Assembly: GCA_023078685.1 (NCBI GenBank)
Contig: JALGAS010000011.1
Coordinates: 558,001 to 622,000 of the forward strand
Origin: Neopestalotiopsis rosae
Lineage: Eukaryota; Ascomycota; Sordariomycetes; Amphisphaeriales; Sporocadaceae
Length of the DNA stretch: 64,000 nucleotides
Reading direction: 5' to 3'
Below are positions 22,936-34,020 of the stretch, one piece after another. The notes below the pieces were generated by a model. It ran no database searches, was not told the origin of the DNA, and saw nothing but the letters and a program-made list of their open reading frames with translations. A program made the translations under genes and the position numbers. Every line of letters starts with the position of its first letter. The first letter of the stretch is position 1.

Positions 22936-25432
22936 TCAATATGAGAACTGGCTCGTCAATAGATTGTATACATCATTTGCCGAGTCACTCCCAAATGCTT
23001 CATAAATGAGGCTGTCATTCATGACAGCCAAGTCATCCAAAAAATTATGCCTTGGTCCTGCGCCACCGGTCGTCGCAAACGCATTCCATGCCACGCTACC
23101 ACCACTGGCAAAGTCACCATTGTGATTATCAATCGCTGGCGCTTGATGACCCGGGCTGGGACCGTATCCCATTGGCCCAAAGCTGATGACAGAATCTGGG
23201 GAGACGCCGATACCCATCTCTTGGGTCTGCCTATTCGATTGTTTCTTTGAAATCTTACCCAGATTTTCCAACATCTTCTCCAAACCGGACGCAATATGGT
23301 ACAGGAGGTGTCTCTCAGAGGTGACGGAACTCTTTAGAAGTACAATCATGCGCTCGAGCAGGTGAGAAACGTAATTGGACTCGACATTCAGGCCCATGAT
23401 GCGGTTCCACTTGGTGGCCACCTTCATGAGAAAGACGGACGCAAAGGCAATCATGGTGTGAACGTACAAGGGGGTGCCGACGAGGGCGCGGCGCATGTCT
23501 TCCTCCTCGAGCACAAAAGTCAGGATGCTGGCCGCGGCCGAGATGGCCATGTTGGCAAACTCTTTGCGCTCGGTCGACAGCCGGCCCTGCGAGAGGCTCA
23601 CGCCGCGGATGGCGAGCGAGTTGAGCTGCAGCTTGGCAAAGTACGAGTAGAGTATGATGCCCTTGGGCGGGAACGAGCCGATGAACCGGTTGTTCTCCTG
23701 CCGCGCGTTCCATCGCATGCGCCACTGGTCAATCTCGAGGTTAAAGTTGCGCAGGTCGGCAAAGTCGCTGCTGGCGGTCTCGCCGCCTCCACCTTCCTCA
23801 CCGCCGCCGCTCCCGTTGTTATTGCCATCGTCATCTCTCAGCATGGCGCCCGCCGTCGAGTGCTGGAGCGGTAGCTTGCGCTCGACGAAGCGGTCGTAGA
23901 TGCGCGTCAGGATCTGCATCAGCGCCACCTGCGAGAGGATGCGCCGGTCCAGGGCGTCGGCAAACGGCGACTGCAGAAAGAGCTCGTGCTCCCGGATCTG
24001 CAGGGACTCGGCAATCATGGGCGGCCTTCCGTAGGCGATGGAAAAGTGGTGATCGCACACGTAGAGCATGTACCACAGGCGCGCACGCAGAAAATGCTCC
24101 TTGTCGCCCTCCAGGGCTCGTGAAAAGGATTGATGGACGTTGAGCTCGGTCGCGATCCGTATAGCGTGGCCCGAGAGTTTCCAGGAGACTAGATAGTAGT
24201 TAGTCATTTCATTCAGACACGAAAGAGTCTTCCATATGAGCAGCAAAAATCAAGAACGTACCTTCGGACAGCCAAAATGCAGCAATACACAAGGCGCGTA
24301 CATCATCAATGTTGTGGTAGCGACTGAACATGGAACTAGAAGTCAAGGCGAGGAATTCCTTGTAACACTTGTCGAACGTCTCTGCACTTGTAGGTATATG
24401 GAGTGCGGTGACGGTCAGAATCGTGGCCGTGAGCAGCTCGGAAGATTTTCGTATATCGGCAAAGCTTGGATGTGTCTGTTCCAGCCCTACCCACAAGTAG
24501 TGATTGAGGCTTGTATGGAAGCTGGTCGTGTACCACTAATTAGTCCTTAATATCGTGCAAGTCTATAACGTCTGATGAACGAACCTCCGATACAGATCTT
24601 CAGCTTCAGGCAAGGAGATGATGCCTCTCGAAATAAAGTCGTTGACTTCCCTGTTACCACCAGCTTGCGAACGAGCAGTCTTGGCCTTGTTGCTGCGAAT
24701 GTTTCTGAGTCGCGTGACTTCATAGAGGCTGCCCATGGGCTCTTCTACATTCACGGAGCCGCCAGGGCCTTGCTCGCCATTGCTCGTTGCCTCGGGGGAG
24801 TTCTCCCTCGTCATGGCCATGCGCATATTATCCTCTGCTCCTGGTGGAAGTGCTGCCATGGCCGGGCTGCTTTCACTATCGCCTCCCGTATGAGCCTGGT
24901 AACCCGGAGTTGGGGCACGGCCTTGATATGGGCTCTCTATTGCCGCGCCTTGACGGACCAATGTTGCTACTAATTCTCTCATTTGTTTTATTTCCTCCCT
25001 CATTGAGTCAATTTTATGCCTGTTGAATCGGTCATCATCCAGACAACTGTGGCAGCACTTACTGAGCAAACTCACTCGTAGCTCTGTGCTGATCGGGACG
25101 AGCCCATATCAGATGCCGTGTCGGTCATGACAACTCTTTTGAAAATGCAGGTGGCTATATTCCTGCGCAGGCAATTCTTACATTTGGTGTCTCCTGGCAA
25201 GACCTCGCATTTCATCTTTTGCTTTTTGCACTCGACACCTGGTTTTACAGTTCAGTCATTCTGGTTCGTCGGTCTTGTCATGGTCGGGTCACTTACACGC
25301 GCGAGGCTTGCGCCCTGGTCCCGTCCTTCGTACGCCTTCATAGCGTGGGGTCTGGCTCGGAGTCTCTGGTACTGACCATTGAGTGTCTCTTGCTGATGCA
25401 TGCGGCGTCTGTGCAGACACTGACTGCTCCAT
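22936..25432 (-). CDS. Zn2Cys6 transcription factor with fungal-specific middle homology domain
   Basis: Proposed CDS is complement(join(22936..24188, 24262..24521, 24585..25019, 25076..25238, 25297..25432)), 748 aa. The zinc cluster is split by the first intron: the first Cys codon spans 25297/25238. Cysteines lie at about residues 46, 49, 56, 65, 68 and 76 in a C-x2-C-x6-C-x8-C-x2-C-x7-C pattern, preceded by the basic GRKPRA. A short coiled coil (about 100-130) may serve dimerisation. The fungal transcription factor domain follows, with HYLWVGLEQTHPSFADIR, a RALCIAAFWLSE helix, rebuilt across 24262/24188, and the YGRPPMI motif. An in-frame stop upstream of 25432 supports this ATG. It sits between the DUF1537 kinase and the DUF1330-like gene and is divergent from the latter, so it is the best candidate for local pathway regulator. 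The target is inference. Confidence 0.88.
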
Positions 25433-26133
25433 GGCACTGACGGTCTCTCGATCATGGATGTGGCTCTACCAAGTTGTGCCCCTACGCTGAACGGGAAATC
25501 GGGAAATGCAGCATTCATATGCATTTCTGAGCCAGAATGCCGCCAGCAGTTGACCGGCTTTTCGGTCTTTATTTTCCGTAAGCTGTTTGCCATGTTTCTC
25601 CACAATCGCACCCCTAGCGACGAGACTATAGGTGATCCTCTGGGGATGCGGGGTGTTGCTCCAATTCACGGACAAGTGTCCGGCTGCTTATTATAATCCA
25701 GGCTTATTCGTTCCCGACAATGTGGTGCACAAATCCTTAGTGGCACCAATGTAGGAGAGAGAAGCAATTCAAGGAGCTGTTTGCTGAAAACAAAATGTTG
25801 CATTGATATTCCATGCAATTTCAGCCAAAGTACTGTTCGTTCATGTACATGACATCGCGTCACTAGAGGTAGTATTTGGCAGTGAACAAATACACAGTGG
25901 CACGCTACATATATGCCTAGGGTGATACCCAGGCAAGTTCCAAAACACCGTCTTGAATCTCTTGGCTGGTGAGTCGTACCAACTGCAAGCCATACGGAGT
26001 AGAGAGAAGTGTATTAAATAAATTCCTTCAGACAATCTCGTCGGATCGTCCTGCAAGATCGAGCTACAATAGCATGCGCGGATTCTTGCAAGTTCCACTT
26101 CGTGATAATCTACTGAGAGACTGGCAAACTATT

Positions 26134-26180
<47 letters not shown>

Positions 26181-26705
26181 CATCAAATTAACTGCATCTC
26201 TCATCGGAGATAAAGAATCATACCCAGAACCGAAACGACACCACTGTCATAAGGTCTATCTCCAACAAGACCGACTGTTCTCTAAGAAGTGAGAAGAAAA
26301 TGCTTGACTTTCGAACCCAACCCCTGTTAGATTCACGTCATTTCCAAATTCAACAGCACGAAATCGTACGCATCTATCATTTGACGGCACCTTTGGTCAT
26401 GTACAGACGAATTGATAGAGTGCGATAAAAACTACAAGGTTTCATGTGGTTATGTGGGCATCATATCATTTCGCTGATGGTTATGCCGAAGCAAGTATGA
26501 GTCACGCCGCAGGAGTTTAAGGGGTTTGAAGGGTTAAATCCGCCATGTTCACTTGGGCTTTCCAATTAAGGCAATACTGCTTGTTTTGGGCTTGTAGCTT
26601 TTAGAGTATTAAGAAGATGGTTTCCGTCTCTGGCCAAAGTTGTCCTGGTCCATAAGACGATTTCCAGCGCATTTTGATTCCCTCATTTGCAATAACACGT
26701 TCAAC
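25433..26705. other. Divergent intergenic region with long C homopolymer
   Basis: Upstream region shared by the Zn2Cys6 gene (minus) and the DUF1330-like gene (plus). It contains a 43-base C run at 26135-26177. Short frames here carry no recognisable domain. Confidence 0.5.
26135..26177 (+). repeat. Poly-C homopolymer, 43 bases
   Basis: An uninterrupted run of 43 cytosines between TTT and TCC in the divergent promoter region, about 530 bases before the DUF1330-like ATG and 700 bases before the regulator's ATG. The G-rich complement could form quadruplex or triplex structures. Exact length is likely unstable and prone to sequencing error. Confidence 0.9.
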
Positions 26706-27575
26706 ATGGCTCCTGTCACTGCCCATCTGCTCGCACTGTCGCATTCTACGAGCCCGAAGTCTTTCGAGGACGCCCTCAAGACCTTTCATTCGCAAGTCGG
26801 CGGCTCAAGCCTACTTTGGGCTGGCTATTGCCATCACTGGATCCATGAACCGCAACTTTCCCGTCCAGCTCTTACAGGAATTGGCCCCATTCTGAAGCGG
26901 TGGGATTTCGTGGTGATTACAGATCATGCCATCTCCGACACCCAGAGCCTCCCTACCAATCTTCTGAACCTCGTCTCAGATAGTTGGTCGATAGTCTTTG
27001 ATGCCGCGGACGCCGTGATCAAAGGCGCCGGGGACTCGTTGAGAGATATCATCACGAAGTCTCCTCCGACGCTACCAGTAGGGTGGTCTCCCCAAGATCT
27101 CAGTGGTCTTCGCAAGTCAATCCCTCCATCGGATCTCGTCACATCTCTGGGTACACGATCGCCCGTCTTTGGCAAGGACAAGTCTGCGAGCTTGATGGAT
27201 TTGAAGACCTTTGTCGAGTTATATGTGGTCCGGGAACCCGGCCCTGTCTTCATGTTCAACTTGTTATCGTTTTTCCCCAATCAAAAAGCACAGTATATGA
27301 AGTATGTTTCGGCATTTATTGAAGATATTGGACTAAAGTATGGAGCCCAGCCCGTCATTTACGGCTTTGACGCTTCGGAATGGACCTCGAAGCGCGAGGA
27401 TGTAGCAGACCCGGGCGGATGGGAGAATGTTGCCGTGGTTGGATATCCAAGCCTCTTGCATTTCGCCAAGATGCTTGACGATACCCGCTACGCAGAGCTG
27501 GATCGAGCTTACAAGGGAGGTGTCGTCCGTGATAACCCTCTTATCTGCTGTACCACGGTTGATTTTAGTGCCTAG
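26706..27575 (+). CDS. DUF1330-like dimeric alpha/beta-barrel protein
   Basis: Single-exon protein, 289 aa from the ATG at 26706. The first 170 residues form a repeat-like half with GIGPILKRWDFVVITDHA. The last 110 residues contain VFMFNLLSFFP, a helix with YMKYVSAFIEDIGLKYGAQPV, WENVAVVGYPS and a C-terminal DNPLICCTTVDF strand, the pattern of DUF1330/ferredoxin-like dimeric barrels (usual single domain about 95 aa). Such small barrels include monooxygenase-like, lyase-like and isomerase-like proteins; no catalytic residue can be assigned. Fungal two-domain versions are known to me only as hypothetical proteins. It lies between the regulator and the MFS carrier, so it may help in the same pathway. 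Confidence 0.7.
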   Translation: MAPVTAHLLALSHSTSPKSFEDALKTFHSQVGGSSLLWAGYCHHWIHEPQLSRPALTGIGPILKRWDFVVITDHAISDTQSLPTNLLNLVSDSWSIVFDAADAVIKGAGDSLRDIITKSPPTLPVGWSPQDLSGLRKSIPPSDLVTSLGTRSPVFGKDKSASLMDLKTFVELYVVREPGPVFMFNLLSFFPNQKAQYMKYVSAFIEDIGLKYGAQPVIYGFDASEWTSKREDVADPGGWENVAVVGYPSLLHFAKMLDDTRYAELDRAYKGGVVRDNPLICCTTVDFSA

Positions 27576-27735
27576 GTTGGCAGCGACGAATTGGTTGGTT
27601 GAAGCACTGTTGGAATTCGAAAGTCATAGTTCTGGCAGTCTCATTCTTTCGGGTAGACTATGTTCATATTTTCGAGTAGTGAGAATTGAAGCACAATCTT
27701 GTTTTTTAATATGCCATTGTAGTGATTTCGTATGA

Positions 27736-29644
27736 CTATGTTTGGTACTTGGCGAGTTTGCCGCTTCCAGCACCACCCAATGGCCGGCCGGCAGTGGGAT
27801 GTTCATGATGATGAGCAGCCGCCTTAGACTTGCCCTCCACATTTCCCTCCTCCAATGCATAACCATCGACCTCTAACTGTTCCATCGTCTTGTTGTCTCT
27901 CTTGAGGTAGAAGGACAGAACCAGCGTTGATACTAATGTGACGACGCAAAGTGCCAAATTGACACCCCAAGCTAGGTTGGTCGCATGGTCAGCGCACATC
28001 CAACTTGGTGGGAGGACTCTTTTATTTGCTTACCTGTGGTATATCTCGGACCGGCACTGTCAGGATACAGGTAAGGGGTCCAGACAAGAGCAAGATTACC
28101 AAGAGAATTGTTCATGGCGAGCCCAATCGCACGTTTCTTCTGCGGACGAGCGGCAATGTTTGCCATCCACGCATTGGAGATTTGGAAGCAGCCATATGTT
28201 CCAGGAAGCATGAGAAAGAGCGCAAAGTAGCGAGCGCCGATATTTGTCGTTGCGACCGTGATGATGATGCCGACGATGGCAACAATAGTAGGATATACAA
28301 TGTGGGGAGAACGCTTGCTAGTCTTGTCGGAACACCAGGTGTTGAACAAACAAAAGCAGGCAGTAAAGAGGTATGGCTAAGCACGATACTATCAGTATTA
28401 ATCCCTAGAAAACAGGGCCAACTCATTTACTTACAGGTGCAGTCAACAAGAGCGTGTGTATGGTGCTGAAACCGAAGTTCTTGACGAGCGTGGGCAAGAA
28501 ATTGGTGAGCGAAGCAACAGCCTGCAGACACATTTGATTGGCAATGCAAAGCCAGATTCTAAAGTCTTTGGCTGCCATTTTGAATGCGTGCCATGTTCTG
28601 ATTTCCGACTCCTCCTCTCCGGCGTCCTCGATCAGTCGAACAACTCCGAGGGCCTTCTCTTCTTGGGTCAGCCACTTGGTCGTCGCGGGCCAATCTGGAA
28701 TGACAAAGGCGGTAGCGCATGCAAATACAACAGTGGCAGCTCCCTCGATGATGAACAGCCAGCTTCAAACTCGTCAGTAACTCTTGAACTGAGAATATTC
28801 ATCCATGTTTGGTTCAATATAACATACCGCCAGCTCGCTATGGCATTGCCTTGGAATGCAGCAGCGATACCCGCGGCAAAGAGTCCTCCAAAGGCTCCGC
28901 TCAGCATGGCAGCACAAAAGAAGATGCCCAGTCGAAGTCCAAGTTCTGCTCTTGTATACCAGCCCGAAAATAGGAAGGCGACGCCAGCAAAGAAAGGGGC
29001 TTCGGTGATTCCAAGGAAGAAACGACAAGCCGCCATGCCTGCAAAGTTGTGCACTGCGCCAGAGCAACCGCTAACAATGCCTGGCTCTCGTGTCAGTCTC
29101 TCACGCAGTTGTTCATACCGCTGCGATCGATCTACTCACCCCACAGAACCATGACAACGGATAGATATATACTTGGCCTGGTCAACCCCAAGATCATGTT
29201 GCTGGGCACTGATTCAGGCGTCAGTTTGCCTGTTTTTCATAGCTCCACAAATGAGCGTGTCTACCTTGCATCAGGATGTAGCCGATGAATGTCAAGCTGA
29301 GTACGATATTATACTCGACACCGACGAGGCCGATGTCAGCCACAAGGCCTTGAACTTTGGCTTGAGGGAGCGCATTTCGATCGATGTAATTCATGATGTA
29401 CATGAGGATCTATTTCGGGTAGAAAGAATTGATCAGAATCATTAAATATTGACACTTCGCATGTTTTCCCAGCCAGGAGCGTGTAGAGGGATAGGGTACG
29501 TACGAGTATAGGCAGCAGTCTCATGTCAATTTTTCTGATCAATGCCTTCTCTCTGGCAACTCTTTCCTCAGGCGACCAAAATGCGACAATGTCGGCGTAG
29601 TTTGGAGCAGAGTCATCTGCAGGTCCTTGACCGGTGTTCGCCAT
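27736..29644 (-). CDS. MFS transporter, anion:cation symporter family (Dal5/allantoate permease-like)
   Basis: Proposed CDS is complement(join(27736..27971, 28034..28376, 28435..28762, 28828..29080, 29140..29208, 29265..29409, 29504..29644)), 504 aa, seven exons. Evidence: an N-terminal cytoplasmic segment with EERVAREKALIRKIDMRLLPIL; the first helix with YIMNYIDRNALPQAK; QVPSNMILG at a rebuilt junction; then FFLGITEAPFFAGVAFLFSGWY, the SWRWLFIIEG motif, KDFRIWLCI and a late NIGARYFALFLM helix. Twelve helices are expected. This family imports organic anions (allantoate, nicotinate, pantothenate, sugar acids) with protons at the plasma membrane. It is divergent from the SAF-domain oxidoreductase over 0.9 kb and close to the DUF1537 kinase. 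A sugar-acid substrate would fit, but this is inferred from context. The C-terminus is His- and Gly-rich. Confidence 0.88.
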
Positions 29645-30126
29645 GCTGGGCAATACTCAGGTACGAAATGACGTTGAATCAGGAGTAGTATTTCTTCAAA
29701 TATAGACAAGCCAAGCTATTTTTTCTCGTAGTACTTTCTTGTATAGACTGAATAAACAGTCCAGCTGCGGCCGAGCTCTCTCCATAATGGAAAGGGGAAT
29801 TCCTGCCAGTCTTATGCTCAGCAAGAAAGGGGGCCTGGCAAGCAAACAATCTCATTCCAGCATCATACCACCAGACCGTAGGCCATATCTCAGCCCTGTA
29901 CTTGGCGTGCCCCGGCTTTTACACTAATTCCCCAGGCAAAACAGATTTCCCCAGACTTTGTCTCCATTCTCCATGGCGTCCATCCGGGGTGCATGACGCC
30001 GTTGACCCTCGTGTTTGCCCTGTGGAGAGGCTGGATTAGCGCCCTGATCCGCGTCAAGTCAATGATTACCGTTTCCAGCAATTCCCGATTTCCCGGAGGC
30101 GTTTGTGCGATAGAATAGCTCCAAAT

Positions 30127-30140
30127 CGGGACATTCCCCG
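30127..30140. promoter_or_regulatory. CGG-N8-CCG inverted triplet
   Basis: CGGGACATTCCCCG, an inverted CGG pair spaced by 8 bases, in the divergent promoter. The same spacing occurs upstream of the DUF1537 kinase (21175-21188). It is a candidate Zn2Cys6 dimer site, but can arise by chance. Confidence 0.3.
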
Positions 30141-30360
30141 CAAAATCTGGACCATATCATTAACAATGAGTCTGAATCGCGAAAGGTATCGTGCCGCAGT
30201 GGGCTGTCACTCATGCGTTTTCGTCGGATGATACTGGCCGAAGGAGGTTGTGTCACCGGTAAATAGTGCGATTTGCCGATGCAAGCTATACACTTTGCGG
30301 CGGGGGAAACGACAACACACTCGTGCGGTCGGGCTGAGATGACTGACAAGTTTGAGAGCG

Positions 30361-30367
30361 TATAAAG
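30361..30367 (+). promoter_or_regulatory. TATA box for the SAF-domain oxidoreductase
   Basis: TATAAAG lies 155-161 bases before the ATG at 30522, followed by a CA/CT-rich leader. The distance suits a fungal core promoter. Confidence 0.45.
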
Positions 30368-30521
30368 CAGTTTGAAGATGAGATATTCGTCTCTAAGTGC
30401 TCAAGAGCATCAAAACCCAATACATACGCCCGTCCACACACATTTTTGAATCAGAATAACCTTGCTCTCACTCACCTCTCGATCTTTACGCACCACCAGC
30501 CAAACCTATAAATCATTCACC

Positions 30522-32129
30522 ATGACTAGCCTGTCGACCAAGCTAGCCGACCTGGAAGCGGCAGGGAAGCCCATCCAGGTCGGCATCATCGGAGCAGGCA
30601 AGTTTGGGTCCATGTTCATTGCCCAGTCCCATCGGACGGTGGGCATGAGACTGGCGGGCATTGCGGATCTGTCGTCGGATCGCGCCTTTGCCTCTCTGAA
30701 GCGGACCAACTTCCCGACCGACAAGTATGACACTACTGTCAATGCGTCGATATCAGAAGGCATCAAGGCCGGCAAGACAATAGTCACGACCGACTCGGCT
30801 GCCCTTATTGCTACTCCCGAGATTGATGTCATCCTCGAAGTCACTGGAAACCCGGCAGCGGGTATTAGACATGCGCTCTTGGTGAGTTTCACCTGTCCTT
30901 AATGATCAGGGCCCCGATCACGGATAGCTCACACTTCTTCTATTCAGTGCTGTGAGCACAAGAAGCACATTGTCATGATCAACGTCGAGGCAGACGTACT
31001 AGCAGGTCCTCTTCTAGCAAGGAAAGCGAAAGAAGCAGGCATCATTTACAGCATGGCATATGGCGACCAGCCAGCCCTCATTGCGGAAATGGTAGACTGG
31101 GCGCGGACGGCAGGATTGTGAGTCACCACTGGACTATCATTTCTTTACCATTGGGAACATAGCAACTAACACGGTACTCCCCATAAGCGACGTTGTTTGT
31201 GCTGGAAAGGGAACCAAGCATCTACCGCAATACCATTACTCCAACCCGGATACAGTATGGGACTATTATGGTTTCACAAAGGAACAGTTGGAGTCGGGTG
31301 ATTTTGTAAGTTCCAGTCAAGGCGGATCTATATCTGCACCGCGAAATTTGTGGCTGACTAGAATCCTTTTCAAAAGAATCCTCAAATGTTCAACTCATTC
31401 CTCGACGGAACCAAGTCGGCTCTAGAAATGGCGGCCGTGGCCAACGGCTGCGACTTGAGCCCGCCGTCCGAGGGCCTCCAGTTCCCGCCCTGCAGCAAGG
31501 GGGACCTGCCCGAGGTGCTCAAGCCCGAGGCGGACGGCGGCCAGCTCAAGAAGAAGGGCACGGTCGAGGTGGTGTCGTGCATGGAAAAGGACGGGCGCTG
31601 GACGTTTGACCACCTGCGGTGGGGCGTCTACGTCGTCATCGAGGCGGCCTCGCAGTACCAGATGGACTGCTTCCAGCAGTACGGCCTCAAGACAGACAGT
31701 ACCGGCAGGTACGCGGCCCAGTACAAGCCCTACCACCTCATTGGCCTCGAGCTCGGCGTCTCCATCGCCACCATCATGTGCCGCGGCGAGCCCACGGGCC
31801 AGACCAAGACCTGGGCCGGCGACGTTGTGGCCACGGCCAAGCGCGATCTCAAGGCGGGCGAAACGCTTGACGGCGAGGGCGGCTTCACTGTCTATGGAAA
31901 ACTCATGACGGCCGAGGATTCCATGGCCATCTCGGGCCTGCCGATTGGTCTCGCACACGGGTTCGTGTTGAAAAAGGACATCAAGAAGGATCAGGGACTG
32001 AGCTGGGACGACGTGGAGTACAGCGAAAAGTCGCAGGCTGTTGCCGTGCGGAAGGAGATGGAGGCTATCTTCAAGAAAGAGTTTGCGCTGAAGTCTGGCA
32101 AGTCTAATGGCGTCAATGGTATACATTGA
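30522..32129 (+). CDS. NAD(P)-dependent oxidoreductase with homoserine-dehydrogenase-like Rossmann domain and SAF domain
   Basis: Proposed CDS is join(30522..30881, 30948..31117, 31188..31305, 31377..32129), 466 aa. The N-terminal Rossmann domain has VGIIGAGKFGSMF; the second exon continues with CCEHKKHIVMINVEADVLAGP and YGDQPAL, as in homoserine-dehydrogenase-like proteins. The C-terminal SAF module (about 375-440) is marked by ATAKRDLKAGETLDGEGGF, the GLPIGLAHG segment and DIKKDQGLSWDDVEY. Two-domain proteins of this type occur in bacterial and fungal sugar-acid gene neighbourhoods; the precise reaction is not known to me. The last intron has two candidate acceptors 15 bases apart, both in frame; the downstream one is preferred because a CTGAC branch site lies at a suitable distance. 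Context with the DUF1537 kinase and the divergent carrier suggests it oxidises or rearranges the substrate of the same route. Confidence 0.85.
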
Positions 32130-32394
32130 GTGTGAATCGTCGGTACTAGCTAGGAACAACCCAGTTTATATCCTTCCAATCTATCTATACAATCTAGTAA
32201 ACAGCTTACATGCATGAACTAGTGATACATTGGTGGTGATTTTACAATCTAAAAACTAGTACAGTAACTTTTGTTTATGGTTGAGAAAAGCCTAGAATGG
32301 TGTGAACAGCAGTCCAGCTTGCTTCCATTACTAGATGGCTTCTATCTCTCATCGCTGACAAGCAAGAAGAGTACGGGCTCTCGGGTGTTAGTGC

Positions 32395-34020
32395 TCAGCT
32401 GTCGAAAATTGGACCATAAGCAGGAATGCCACTACTCTCAAGATCAAACACCATCTTCTTTGTAAAGCCAGGATTGCTAATCACAATCACTGCTTCAGCC
32501 TCAAATTCCCTCACCATGCTGAGAACTTCAGGTAACATATCACGTCTTCCTCCCTGACTTGTGTCCATGATCAGAGGGTTGCTGTCCATCTTCTTGACCA
32601 ATTCAAGCGTTCGTGGCCCGTACGTCTGTAGCGGACATCGCGATTGCCAAATGACGCGGATCGGAGGCATGTCCTTGTAGCCAACAAAGGACAAGCAGGG
32701 GCCGATTCCTGAGCCTGTGGTGACCACAACTAGTCTGTTGAAGACCTTCATTGCATATGCCAGGCCACAGATGGGCACGGCGCGAACCCATAATTTTGTT
32801 GGCTGCGTCTCAATGACTGATTTTGTCCAATCGCCGGCGTTTGATACCAGGCAGGAGAAATTCGAATCTGGAGTATCAAGTTGATCGGTAAAGGCTGCAA
32901 AACTGTGCCAGTCCCTGAGGGGGTGTTTTGCGAGTGACAGACCTCTTCCCCATCTGGCTTGTCGATGGCTAAAGTGCAGTCGTGTTGCGTGCGGAGATAA
33001 ATATTCAGGAGTGACGTCAACCTTGCGTAGCATTGTCCAAGGCCAAATCGCCGCCACACTGGACACCAAAAGAAACCAGAAAGTTGGAAAGGTTACGAGA
33101 TATGCACCGATAGATGACGACCGGCCCAGTTCAACCTCATCATAGGCCTGAGTCAGAAGCAGTGCCCAGAGGAATGCTAATGTAAACCAACTTGCAAATC
33201 TGTGTGTGATTTCGAACGTGTCATGGCGGCGTCGACGAATTGATGGGAAAGCCACGACAATGATGCTGATCAGCAAGGCCATGACCACAATAGCCATGGC
33301 GAGGATGAATGTAGGTCGTGGACTGCTCCACGGCTTTGTGAAGGCGAAGAGGGCGACGAATATCATGGTCCACATGCATGCTGCTATGCCAGTTCCACTG
33401 TGAACTCCTCCAATATGGAATATCTTGCAAAGTCTTCTCCGCAGCCACAATGGAGATGACCGCGGGATCGCACCGCACATGACGAAGAGTGCATTGACCA
33501 CGACGGGCGACCGCGTCAACGTACAGACCATTGCATTTGCGGATGCCATGTGTATGCAAAATATGGCAGACCTTTGAAGGGTTGTTTGCATGTCGGCCAT
33601 CTCCTTGAAGCCCAGTACCACACCGACCAGCAGTGGTAGCATATTGCCAATGATCATGACGCTGAACAACCGGCCATATGTATTGCATGGGCCATGCCTC
33701 AGTCTTGATGACCACGTTCGAACTCGATTCGGTGTTTCAGGGACGGGTTCTGGGGGTGACGAGGTTTGCTCCGCGATGCTTTTGCATAGTCCTGAACGCG
33801 GGACATGAGTTCCTTTTTTCGGTGCTGAGTTGTCTGTTGAGCACTTATCGTCCCAAACTTGTCGAATTGTTTGTTCTGGACTGAAAGATTCCAGTTCGAC
33901 TGCGCTGTTGTTTGCGGTTGTACCAGCAGTTATGCTGTCCCAGCCATATGTCGCCACCGTTGTTGCAGAGCCATTGCCCCAGAGCTGGCCAGCCTCGACC
34001 GGGACAGCCTTGCCGTCCAT
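32395..34020 (-). CDS. tmpA: TmpA-type integral membrane oxidoreductase
   Basis: Single-exon 541-aa protein. Residues 1-110 are hydrophilic and disordered. Residues about 118-335 carry six hydrophobic segments (for example MIIGNMLPLLVGVVLG, ALFVMCGAIP, GTGIAACMWTMIFVALFAF and WFTLAFLWALLLTQAY). A reductase-like C-terminal half follows, with RLHFSHRQARWGRGLSLA, LRDWHSFAAF and the nucleotide-binding TTGSGIGPCLSF. This matches the TmpA family (Aspergillus nidulans TmpA, linked to conidiation signalling) and the C-terminal two-thirds of TmpL. No paired bis-His haem motif is obvious to me. It is divergent from an AMP-forming ligase gene, and TmpL proteins join just these two parts in one chain. 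Redox partner and substrate are not known. Confidence 0.82.
   Translation of the reverse strand: MDGKAVPVEAGQLWGNGSATTVATYGWDSITAGTTANNSAVELESFSPEQTIRQVWDDKCSTDNSAPKKGTHVPRSGLCKSIAEQTSSPPEPVPETPNRVRTWSSRLRHGPCNTYGRLFSVMIIGNMLPLLVGVVLGFKEMADMQTTLQRSAIFCIHMASANAMVCTLTRSPVVVNALFVMCGAIPRSSPLWLRRRLCKIFHIGGVHSGTGIAACMWTMIFVALFAFTKPWSSPRPTFILAMAIVVMALLISIIVVAFPSIRRRRHDTFEITHRFASWFTLAFLWALLLTQAYDEVELGRSSSIGAYLVTFPTFWFLLVSSVAAIWPWTMLRKVDVTPEYLSPHATRLHFSHRQARWGRGLSLAKHPLRDWHSFAAFTDQLDTPDSNFSCLVSNAGDWTKSVIETQPTKLWVRAVPICGLAYAMKVFNRLVVVTTGSGIGPCLSFVGYKDMPPIRVIWQSRCPLQTYGPRTLELVKKMDSNPLIMDTSQGGRRDMLPEVLSMVREFEAEAVIVISNPGFTKKMVFDLESSGIPAYGPIFDS

Larger units (their letters stand above)
29645..30521. other. 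Bidirectional promoter region between MFS carrier and SAF-domain oxidoreductase
   Basis: Region of 877 bases shared by two divergent genes. It contains a TATA-like TATAAAG at 30361-30367 and CGG-N8-CCG at 30127-30140. No gene is seen. Confidence 0.5.

Noticed and set aside
26100..26292. Frame encoding a long Pro run across the poly-C tract
   Set aside because: The proline run is only the translation of the homopolymer; the flanks are not coding-like.
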